13,483 bases of DNA from JBFLVQ01 sp040758525 (GTDB taxonomy: Bacteria > Acidobacteriota > Blastocatellia > Chloracidobacteriales > JADJPF01). Each line of letters opens with the position of its first letter. Within the stretch, counting starts at the first letter, position 1. A program made the translations under genes and the position numbers. A model generated the notes under the pieces. It saw only the letters and a list, made by a program, of their open reading frames with translations. It ran no database searches and was not told the DNA's origin. Below are positions 8,801-13,483 of the stretch, one piece after another. Location: the NCBI GenBank assembly GCA_040758525.1, contig JBFLVQ010000207.1, forward strand, positions 1 through 13,483. Direction: 5' to 3'.

Positions 8801-8996
8801 CGCCGTTACACTCTGTGCTTCACGTGCTGGGCTGGCGCTTACCAATTCTCGGCTAGAGGTCGATCCGATCTTTCAAGAACCCAATAAACCGAATTCCGCA
8901 CGTATGCTCTGGACTTTTGCCTCTAACAAACTGGGTTTGGCTCTCAAACTGCTGCAAGCAGAACTTACTGACTCCATTGTGGCAATAAGGCTCTAA
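5877..8996 (+). CDS. Large, mainly helical protein of unknown function
   Basis: I do not recognise this 1039-residue protein. There is no signal peptide. The N terminus is acidic and proline-rich (MTDSYSQEDF to about residue 22). The rest looks almost wholly alpha-helical, with an arginine/glutamate-rich helix near 78-110. Hydrophobic patches (275-296, 640-660, 680-690) resemble buried helices more than membrane spans. A low-complexity linker around 755-775 may separate a long N-terminal region from a C-terminal domain (about 780-1039). No Walker, protease, nuclease or metal-binding signature stands out. The ATG is the first start after an in-frame TAA at 5865-5867. No SD sequence precedes it. 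Its own promoter lies upstream and a candidate terminator downstream, so it is probably monocistronic. A helical-repeat scaffold is the mildest guess. Confidence 0.85.
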   Translation: MTDSYSQEDFLFEQPEPPQLPALSLNEERWAQLIFIDPLSILPKLSTASTFRDNVNDHELVALYADWQSRDSEVGYALVERRKRELQAAIECYRSAIDRRYRTVSFARARLQTIQRINATEPNVSLHYPDETIYWLESEIQLAEAESQYLRLYTSRMYALATILQAMNSTGQSEKVEQYCRLIGQAWRGQMKVRAFQNKFPYAVQEIPTEGVESIISGEVINNVAQESPFRTDIILTHTTVAYLRHQLKAIAALAEKARTIFESRLQASALEGEWPPIMVLLAAIVELFYYCNFEIGYGSQGRVIEQIDIAKVWNFDSETKDWQQFSETAVDQLRRQATEAAMLLTEFPPFLRCSSVEDVSHACQAALVRLTPTALTQAYGPYQFAGLARMERRGDSRSYKFQNAVALTGSVLAHVVSLDVELSRAFNTACGGPIQTLINMANLDARAFGLSRGEDSLTRPLALKVLANFWKRMGKQRPVALLGEGYAKNIYAGLASIGESAPERSSLLSIHLTNILGNTILGQPGQGPPDLLTVLMLADQIRLMDLLELSWSYAQAVINDVQAVRSLSEIGELIRSGGTFARFEPEIAKRFNQKWITATQPLWTILRGAAPHAWGFWAKLSTGNSVAQLLGNADPSQSLGFLLMPLADIARLMLLFETSSPVLAERQKVDSETAARDLLAGFIIFRQWPAPLGTFILENLSYYFDPAVQHDAWLAFTESLKEHLRQLDVDLHTRNANQEILDMLATMRTRLDANYPSPQRTQATAIPVATKEEEQVQLPDCELAETDCLFLQTLCKDLIGDRGLGHVMFLKALGLWRDRSLHEHMRKISEYRKPLRETLVDAHMRATLLGSSTAVREVGYRLAGLSNTNTIDIGTMTAIGECLSRQRDFHRQLEALLAMSTLPFDEDRQQIYELSVKTSGERAELLMLALSSAPCFVAVNETGPAAALARYKMEMKTRVTRQFPNWQPEPLLLGAVTLCASRAGLALTNSRLEVDPIFQEPNKPNSARMLWTFASNKLGLALKLLQAELTDSIVAIRL

Positions 8997-9078
8997 CTAT
9001 CTAGGCAACAGTGTACACCATTCGGGAATACCTGCTCAGCTCAGGCAACGTTTCCATAGCGCTATTTATCAAAGGGCG

Positions 9079-9104
9079 TACTCATCGTCCGTGAGTAGTT
9101 TTTT
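9079..9104 (+). terminator. Intrinsic terminator after the 5877 gene
   Basis: TACTCA (9079-9084) pairs with TGAGTA (9092-9097) around a seven-base loop, and six T residues follow at 9099-9104 after a single G. The position, 83 bases past the stop at 8996 and before the next gene, fits a plus-strand terminator. The stem is short, so efficiency may be modest. Confidence 0.5.
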
Positions 9105-9132
9105 CAGCGTTATTATATAGTAATCATATTGC

Positions 9133-9169
9133 AAAGGAGGATGGCGTCAAATTTGATCGCCATTTCATT
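9133..9169 (+). promoter_or_regulatory. Distant ribosome binding site with intervening hairpin
   Basis: AAAGGAGG (9133-9140) is a strong SD sequence but lies 29 bases before the ATG at 9170. The bases between form a hairpin: ATGGCG (9141-9146) pairs with CGCCAT (9158-9163), and the inner TCA/TGA can extend it past one bulged T. Folding leaves only six bases between hairpin and ATG, so the SD would reach normal spacing. An ATG at 9141 touches the SD directly and opens a ten-codon frame (MASNLIAISL) whose TGA overlaps the main ATG as ATGA. Either structural bridging or translational coupling is possible. Confidence 0.6.
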
Positions 9170-10663
9170 ATGAGAAAGACCATTCCGGTACTACTGATTC
9201 TCTTTGCCCTACTTGCTCTTACCTTGCCAACCTATGCTCAATCAACAGACAAAATCATCGAACGATATCGCAAAGCCTCTGGAGGTAATGCAGCAAAAAA
9301 GATCCAGGCTACCCTAATGACAGGCAGTATACGCTATGGTGACAATGCCACAGGCCGTTTTTCATATCAGACTGCTAACCCAGATCGTATCAGAATCGAT
9401 GTAGAGACCGAGACACTCAAATTCAGCGAATGTTATAATGGTAAGTCTGCTTGGCGACAAGATAAAGGCGGTCTACGTACTCTACTTGGTAGAGAGGCAA
9501 AACGTCTACGATTACAGGCGCTACTAGCCAATACTCGTCTACATAAACTTTCCCGTTACCGCATCATCGCACAAGCTGCTAAAAAAGCCGATGTTGAAGG
9601 TCGGCCTGCTAATGTAATCGAGTTTAGCCTTAATGATGCTCATGCCAAGCTCTACTTCGATGCTACTACACATCTGCTGATCAAGCAGGAGTGCGAAGCT
9701 ACAGAAGGGACTGAAGAGATCTTTTACAGCGATTATCGCGCCATTGATAAGGTGATGGAGCCATTTTCTATCAAGATAAAGAATGGTAAAGATGAACTTC
9801 TTATTACTATCGATCGTGTCGCACACAATCAACCACTTGATGAAGCAGCACTGCGTTATCCAAAGCCGACAGAAGGGGCACCACTACCTGATGTCGAAAC
9901 ATTGATGAAGAATGTTGTTGCTAACCAAGAGAAAGTACAGGAATTGGTAGAGCAGTATACCTATAAAGAGACTGAAACAGAACGTAAATTTGATGATAAA
10001 GGTCGTGTTAAAGAGAGTGAAACACGTGTTTATCAAGTAATCCCGATTGCTGGTGACTCTGTACGTCGGCTGATTAGTATCAATGGTAAGGAGTTGTCAC
10101 CATCCGAACGAGAAAAAGAGGATAAGCGAGTAAAGAAAGAGACAGAAGAGATCAGGCGTAATCGGCAAAAGAAGGAAGAGAAAAAAAAGAAGGGGAAAGA
10201 AGAAGATGATGATGATGAGATCACGATATTAAGATTTCTCCAGATTAGTAATATAACTTCCATACGGCGTGAGGTGTTTCGCAATCAAGAGGTAATCGCC
10301 TTCGATTTTGAGCCACGCAAAGGTTATCAACCCAAGAACCGCGCTGAGAGCCTGATTAGCAAGCTAGCAGGTACCTTCTTTGTTGATGAGAAGGAGAAAC
10401 AGATTGTACGGCTAGAATCACGTCTGATCGACTCTTTCAAATTTGCTGGTGGACTACTTGCTTCTATATCTCCCTCTACAGCCTTTGTCTTTGAGCAAGA
10501 GAAGGTACGTAATGAAGTCTGGTTACCTTCACATGCTGAATTGAACTATGCTGGTCGTGCCTTGCTCTTTGTCAAGTTCAATGGCGGTGTGATATTGGAT
10601 TATAGCGACTACCAGAAATACCAAACTGATGTTGATCTAAAATTTGAACAATCAGAGCAATAA
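9170..10663 (+). CDS. Secreted LolA-like protein with charged insert
   Basis: The 497-residue product starts with a classical signal peptide: MRK, a hydrophobic core (6-20), then TYAQ with cleavage likely after Ala23. There is no lipobox. Residues about 25-235 resemble the LolA/LolB-type outer-membrane lipoprotein-sorting fold: repeated beta strands, NPDRIRIDVE, YNGKSAWR, and YFDATTHLLIKQE followed by the YSDYR strand. The second half (about 240-497) appears to be another beta-rich domain, as seen in acidobacterial hypothetical proteins. It is interrupted by a 40-residue stretch (311-350) of almost only Lys, Glu, Arg and Asp, ending in DDDDE. A periplasmic or envelope role is likely; lipid or lipoprotein carriage is inferred from the fold only. 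Signal peptide and frame fix the ATG at 9170 despite its unusual leader. The stretch contains an A8 tract (10181-10188) that could be slippery or error-prone. Confidence 0.8.
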   Translation: MRKTIPVLLILFALLALTLPTYAQSTDKIIERYRKASGGNAAKKIQATLMTGSIRYGDNATGRFSYQTANPDRIRIDVETETLKFSECYNGKSAWRQDKGGLRTLLGREAKRLRLQALLANTRLHKLSRYRIIAQAAKKADVEGRPANVIEFSLNDAHAKLYFDATTHLLIKQECEATEGTEEIFYSDYRAIDKVMEPFSIKIKNGKDELLITIDRVAHNQPLDEAALRYPKPTEGAPLPDVETLMKNVVANQEKVQELVEQYTYKETETERKFDDKGRVKESETRVYQVIPIAGDSVRRLISINGKELSPSEREKEDKRVKKETEEIRRNRQKKEEKKKKGKEEDDDDEITILRFLQISNITSIRREVFRNQEVIAFDFEPRKGYQPKNRAESLISKLAGTFFVDEKEKQIVRLESRLIDSFKFAGGLLASISPSTAFVFEQEKVRNEVWLPSHAELNYAGRALLFVKFNGGVILDYSDYQKYQTDVDLKFEQSEQ

Positions 10664-10685
10664 TCTTGATAATTGCAGAGTCAGT

Positions 10686-10714
10686 TTTACACCTTTGCAT
10701 AGGTGTAGAATAAT
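10686..10714 (+). promoter_or_regulatory. holB promoter with overlapping dyad
   Basis: TTTACA (10686-10691) and AATAAT (10709-10714) each match consensus at five of six positions, with a 17-base spacer. A perfect 7-bp inverted repeat, TACACCT (10688-10694) and AGGTGTA (10701-10707), lies between and over these boxes. That is where a repressor would bind. Transcription would begin near 10721. Confidence 0.5.
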
Positions 10715-10717
10715 AGT

Positions 10718-10745
10718 ACCAAAGAGGGCATAAAGCCCCTTTGGT
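10718..10745 (+). other. Hairpin at the 5' end of the holB leader
   Basis: ACCAAAG (10718-10724) and GGGC (10726-10729) pair with GCCC (10735-10738) and CTTTGGT (10739-10745), giving 11 base pairs with one bulged A and a five-base loop. No T-run follows on either strand, so it is not a standard terminator. It coincides with the predicted transcript start and may stabilise the 5' end, or it may mark the 3' end of the upstream mRNA. Confidence 0.5.
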
Positions 10746-10770
10746 TACTCTGTAGTCTCTTAATAATGTT

Positions 10771-11751
10771 ATGTCTTTTGCCAAATTGATCGGCAACGAG
10801 AATGTCAAAGCCTGGTTTCGACGTGCCTTAACAAGTGGTCGTGTACCTGGTGCATTGATCTTTGCAGGGCCAGAAGGAGTAGGGAAGCGCACCTTTGCTA
10901 TGGAACTGGCTAAATCGCTCAATTGCACAGAGCGTGAGCCAACTGGAGAGAGTTGTGACAAATGTGTTACTTGTCGTCGTATTGATGCAGGGCTTTTTGC
11001 TGATGTACGTGTCATTACTGCTGATGGCCAGTTTATCAAGATCGATCAGGTACGTGAAGTGATCGGCGAGATCTACTATCGGCCATTCGAGGGTCAGCAA
11101 CGTATCTATATCTTTGAGAGCGCCGAGCGATTGCGTGAGCAAGCTGCCAATGCACTACTCAAGACACTGGAAGAACCACCCGCTACGGCAATGATTATAT
11201 TGATCACGGCCAGTCCTGAAGCGCTACTCCCTACCATACGCTCTCGCGCTCCTCAGCTACGTTTTGCTCCTCTTACACGTGCAGCAATGGAATCTTTCTT
11301 ATCTGCCAACTATCCACGCCCTACTGCGGATATACAACTATTGGTAAGGCTAGCAAATGGTAGTATAGGACGTGCCATTGGCATAGATCTCTCTCAGTAT
11401 CGTGAACAACGTAAAGAATGTCTGGAATTACTTGATCTACTGGTGCGACAACGCCATCAGCTACGCCTATTAAAAGCTGCAGAATATTTTGGTCGTAAAG
11501 AGCGCCCAGAGTTTGAAGCGCGCTTAGAGTTATTACTAGTGCTGTTACGCGATCTACTCTGCTGTAGATTGGAACTACCAGATGAACTGGTAAACTTTGA
11601 TATTGCTGCGCGCCTTAAGGAACTAGCACAAGTCAGCGACTTTCGTTTCATTGCCGATCTCACCGAGCAACTTACTACTTTGCAGCGCGAACTGGTACGT
11701 AATCTCAATCGGCAACTTGCTCTTGAAGCGATCTTTCTTAATTTAGTCTAG
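10771..11751 (+). CDS. holB: DNA polymerase III subunit delta'
   Basis: Delta' is part of the clamp-loader complex that places the beta sliding clamp on primed DNA. The 326 residues are close to the usual length. The AAA+ fold shows the Walker A-type loop GPEGVGKRT (33-41), four cysteines of the zinc module (Cys52, Cys62, Cys65, Cys68), the Walker B position as IYIFESAERL (112-121), LLKTLEEPP (129-137) and the sensor segment IRSRAPQLRF (156-165). In the SRC motif typical of the family the cysteine is Ala160, while the arginine is kept. The C-terminal collar helices are present. The ATG is the first start after an in-frame TAG (10753-10755). No SD sequence is visible. The gene has its own promoter and converges with the DoxX gene seven bases after its stop. 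Confidence 0.95.
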   Translation: MSFAKLIGNENVKAWFRRALTSGRVPGALIFAGPEGVGKRTFAMELAKSLNCTEREPTGESCDKCVTCRRIDAGLFADVRVITADGQFIKIDQVREVIGEIYYRPFEGQQRIYIFESAERLREQAANALLKTLEEPPATAMIILITASPEALLPTIRSRAPQLRFAPLTRAAMESFLSANYPRPTADIQLLVRLANGSIGRAIGIDLSQYREQRKECLELLDLLVRQRHQLRLLKAAEYFGRKERPEFEARLELLLVLLRDLLCCRLELPDELVNFDIAARLKELAQVSDFRFIADLTEQLTTLQRELVRNLNRQLALEAIFLNLV

Positions 11752-11758
11752 CTTGTCA

Positions 11759-12265
11759 CTATGTAGCCACTTTAGCCGATCTATTCCAGATCACTTCTGA
11801 GACAAAGAGCGCCCAGAGAATAAAGGCTGGTTGAAAGAACAAGCGCAACCAATAATACCAAGCGCCAAAATCTAGTCCTTCAACATGACTACCTTTGAGC
11901 GCAACATTAATATTGGCTACTACCAAAAAGACCAGTAGGGTTGCCAGTCCTAATCCGGCCCATCTGCGAAGATTCGGCAAGCCAAGACGTTTGTATACAG
12001 CCAAAGGAATCACCAACCCAATAGCTCCGGCCAGTTCTGCTGCACCAGTCAAGTAGACCAGTAACAGGGTATAATTTGCCATGAAGTCTGGCAGCATAGG
12101 TACATATCGGTGATGGGCACTGACAAAATGATCGATACCAGTAAAGGTGAATCCTCCTGCCATACCATGGCGCATTGCCATACGGTAGTCCTTGCGATCG
12201 CCTAGAAAGAATTGTGGCACATATGCCACTGCACTAAGTATCAACATTAGAATTAGAAAACTCAT
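11759..12265 (-). CDS. DoxX-type integral membrane protein
   Basis: The 168-residue protein has four likely membrane helices: about 2-20, 64-92, 102-123 and 138-158. The segment GIDHFVSAHHRYVPMLP before helix 2 and the sequence TGAAELAGAIGLVIP within it are typical of the DoxX/DoxD-like superfamily. The biochemical role of most members is unsettled; links to quinone- or thiol-related redox have been proposed. It resides in the inner membrane. The SD sequence is weak (GTAGG, five bases before the ATG). It lies 108 bases downstream of the ATP-grasp gene on the same strand, possibly with its own promoter (12303-12331), and ends tail-to-tail with holB. It carries one GCGATCGC octamer (12194-12201). 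Confidence 0.82.
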   Translation of the reverse strand: MSFLILMLILSAVAYVPQFFLGDRKDYRMAMRHGMAGGFTFTGIDHFVSAHHRYVPMLPDFMANYTLLLVYLTGAAELAGAIGLVIPLAVYKRLGLPNLRRWAGLGLATLLVFLVVANINVALKGSHVEGLDFGAWYYWLRLFFQPAFILWALFVSEVIWNRSAKVAT

Positions 12266-12373
12266 CCAAACCTACTCTTTCACAATCTCGTTTGTGCTGG
12301 CTAGTATACTCCAGGGACAACAAATGGTTAAGCAATACACTTGATTTTAGATGTTGAGGTGGTGATGTTTGGC
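12266..12373. other. Gap between ATP-grasp and DoxX genes
   Basis: This 108-base gap holds the candidate DoxX promoter and a small 5-bp hairpin, CACAA-N6-TTGTG (12276-12291), in the predicted DoxX leader. I see no terminator, so read-through from the ATP-grasp gene into the DoxX gene is possible. Confidence 0.4.
12303..12331 (-). promoter_or_regulatory. Candidate promoter of the DoxX gene
   Basis: Read on the minus strand, TTAACC (12331-12326) precedes TATACT (12308-12303) by 17 bases. These match consensus at four and five of six positions. The predicted start gives a leader of about 30 bases. Confidence 0.4.
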
Positions 12374-13288
12374 TCAAAGTAATGCACTGCGTGCCTGTGT
12401 TGCGATCGCAACCGCAAGGCGATCGGCAGCTCCAATCGTGTGGCCAAGATACAATTGTGGTTCTGTTAGTTCAAGCTCGATGAGCACAGGGGTGCCATCA
12501 GGTAAAGGTAACAGGTCAACTCTAGCATAGAGCAAGCGATCGCGAGTACCTGGCACTGCCGTCAGGACCTTCTCAGCAAGGCTTAGCTGTGCTGGAGTCG
12601 GTTGCCGCGCCTGCAGATTGAGTCCACCATTGTGCTGAAAGCGGCGATCTATGCCGACATCAGGACCATCAAGTACAGTACCCTTGCGCATTGCATGGCT
12701 GAACACACCATCAATGTAGACGAGAGAGGTCTCGCCCTCAGTGTCCACTCCATCCAGGTAGGGTTGTACCATTACTGTGCGGCCTGTATTCTGCAGACGT
12801 TGCATATGGATAACCGCCATATGGTGTTGATCTGGATTGTACATTCGATATCGACCAGTATCCAAACTGGCCATACTCACAGTTGGCTTGATTACCCATT
12901 CTCCTTGGTCTGGTGGGTGCCATTGATGTGCTGGCAATACCCAGGTCGTGGGTATCACCGGAATACCGTGTCTGATAAGATCTAACAAATATTGTTTGTC
13001 AGTGTTCCAAGCGAGCACTTCTGCTGGATTCGACAATCGTGGGACACGACTAGCCCAGCTTAGAAACTCGGCGCGACGGTGTGTGTAGTCCCAGCAACTA
13101 CGGACCACAACTAGGTCAAAGGCCGTCCAATTAACCTTAGGGTCATCCCATATGACTGGCATCACAGAAACGCCTTGAGCGACCAATGGTGCAATTAATA
13201 ACTGTGTATCAGTATCTAGATTAGGAAGCTCTGAACAGGTTACCAGTGCTACCTGGGTTGGTGTTGTGCGACTTATCTCGATAGGCAT
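12374..13288 (-). CDS. ATP-grasp ligase-like protein (DcsG/RimK-related)
   Basis: The 304 residues follow the ATP-grasp layout. A pre-ATP-grasp region contains VVVRSCWDY (60-68) and LSNPAEVLAWNTDKQYL (85-101). The ATP-binding lysine lies in WVIKPTVSMAS (131-141), with MVQPYLD (173-179) and EGETSLVYIDG (184-194) in the lid and sheet. The metal-binding end is YARVDLL (254-260) plus IELELTEPQLYL (270-281). The WDY and E-x-EPQLYL motifs recall the group containing the D-cycloserine enzyme DcsG; members join a carboxylate to an amine or thiol using ATP. The substrate cannot be told from sequence. The loop after Lys134 is poorer in glycine than usual. The start ATG has only a weak SD (GGAAAG). Two GCGATCGC octamers lie near its 3' end. 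Confidence 0.85.
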   Translation of the reverse strand: MPIEISRTTPTQVALVTCSELPNLDTDTQLLIAPLVAQGVSVMPVIWDDPKVNWTAFDLVVVRSCWDYTHRRAEFLSWASRVPRLSNPAEVLAWNTDKQYLLDLIRHGIPVIPTTWVLPAHQWHPPDQGEWVIKPTVSMASLDTGRYRMYNPDQHHMAVIHMQRLQNTGRTVMVQPYLDGVDTEGETSLVYIDGVFSHAMRKGTVLDGPDVGIDRRFQHNGGLNLQARQPTPAQLSLAEKVLTAVPGTRDRLLYARVDLLPLPDGTPVLIELELTEPQLYLGHTIGAADRLAVAIATQARSALL

Positions 13289-13396
13289 TGTTCTTTCCGC
13301 TTTTATTAAAGTAAATATCTCTGAATATGGCCGACGAATCTAATATAAGTAACATTCTGATCTTTTCCAACTAACGATAAGCTATTGATAGAGATA
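13289..13396. other. Divergent intergenic region at the right end
   Basis: This short AT-rich region must drive the ATP-grasp gene leftward and the truncated gene rightward. TAATAT (13341-13346) and TTGATA (13385-13390) resemble promoter boxes, but neither has a partner at proper spacing. I therefore make no firm promoter call. Confidence 0.3.
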
Positions 13397-13441
13397 AACT
13401 AGGTCTCCGAACCCTGTGAAAATGGTAAAGGAGACCTAGTT
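13397..13441 (+). promoter_or_regulatory. Hairpin masking a ribosome binding site
   Basis: AACTAGGTCTCC (13397-13408) and GGAGACCTAGTT (13430-13441) are a perfect 12-bp inverted repeat around a 21-base loop. The right arm contains the GGAG of the SD sequence AAAGGAG (13427-13433) and ends immediately before the ATG at 13442. In RNA the SD would be buried in the stem. This is the layout of a translational switch, an RNA thermometer or a protein-bound leader. As DNA, the dyad could also be an operator. Confidence 0.7.
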
Positions 13442-13483
13442 ATGGAACTAAAAGCACAGCTCACATACTATCAAGGGATTTTG
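13442..13483 (+). CDS. Start of an unidentified gene, cut by the right edge
   Basis: The frame reads MELKAQLTYYQGIL and stays open to the window end. The SD sequence AAAGGAG lies eight bases upstream, which is good spacing, and the upstream hairpin argues that this start is real and controlled. Fourteen residues do not allow a family assignment. It is divergent from the ATP-grasp gene. Confidence 0.6.
   Translation, partial: MELKAQLTYYQGIL

Noticed and set aside
10033..10284. Antisense frame rich in Ser and Phe within the LolA-like gene
   Set aside because: It is simply the complement of the Lys/Glu-rich coding stretch. The sense gene has a signal peptide and coherent domains.
10718..10745. 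Hairpin before holB as an intrinsic terminator
   Set aside because: No T-run follows on either strand, and it overlaps the predicted start of the holB transcript.
12602..12985. 127-codon plus-strand frame within the ATP-grasp gene
   Set aside because: The opposite strand encodes a well-conserved ATP-grasp protein, and this frame has no SD sequence or recognisable features.
13422..13439. Five-codon leader frame MVKET before the right-edge gene
   Set aside because: It has no SD sequence and is so short that it is expected by chance. It lies inside the hairpin loop and right arm.
13397..13441. Known riboswitch, such as a fragment of a cobalamin or THF class
   Set aside because: The element is a single short hairpin without the conserved core sequences or length of those classes. 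GTGAAAAT in the loop is too short to count as evidence.

Overview
The window carries six complete genes, two gene starts cut by the edges, and several structured intergenic regions. The flavour is Gram-negative and probably Acidobacteriota (Blastocatellia-like). The clues are a large TPR-CHAT protein with an N-terminal PPC-like domain, and a secreted LolA-like protein of a type I associate with that phylum. This is a judgement from protein style, not a search. Overall G+C looks like the mid-40s percent. I see no tRNA, rRNA, CRISPR array, transposase or integrase.

Left part, all on the minus strand: the first 12 codons of an unidentified gene run off the left edge (1-38). Then comes a 1149-residue PPC + TPR + CHAT caspase-like protein (203-3652), a 527-base noncoding stretch, and pabB (4180-5610, GTG start). 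A palindromic element of about 34 bases occurs twice (133-166 and 4073-4106), each time downstream of a minus-strand stop. A 10-bp hairpin with a T-rich flank (3794-3819) probably ends the pabB transcript.

Middle part, plus strand: pabB diverges from a 1039-residue mainly helical protein that I do not recognise (5877-8996). This gene has a good sigma70-type promoter and a candidate terminator. Next is a secreted LolA-fold-like protein with a highly charged insert (9170-10663). Its Shine-Dalgarno (SD) sequence lies 29 bases upstream of the start codon, separated from it by a hairpin. Then comes holB, DNA polymerase III delta' (10771-11751), with a promoter overlapped by a perfect dyad.

Right part: holB is convergent, with a 7-base gap, to a minus-strand pair, a DoxX-type membrane protein (11759-12265) and an ATP-grasp ligase-like protein (12374-13288). 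This pair holds three copies of the octamer GCGATCGC within 350 bases. I found none elsewhere in the window. That octamer is the HIP1 motif typical of cyanobacteria, so transfer is a reasonable suspicion. Divergent from it, a plus-strand gene begins at 13442 and is cut by the right edge. A perfect 12-bp inverted repeat covers its SD sequence.

The genes do not form one pathway. pabB (folate) and holB (replication) are housekeeping genes. The CHAT protein, the 1039-residue protein and the LolA-like protein are the less understood members. The most notable signals are in the RNA leaders: two different hairpin arrangements that control, or bridge, a ribosome binding site.
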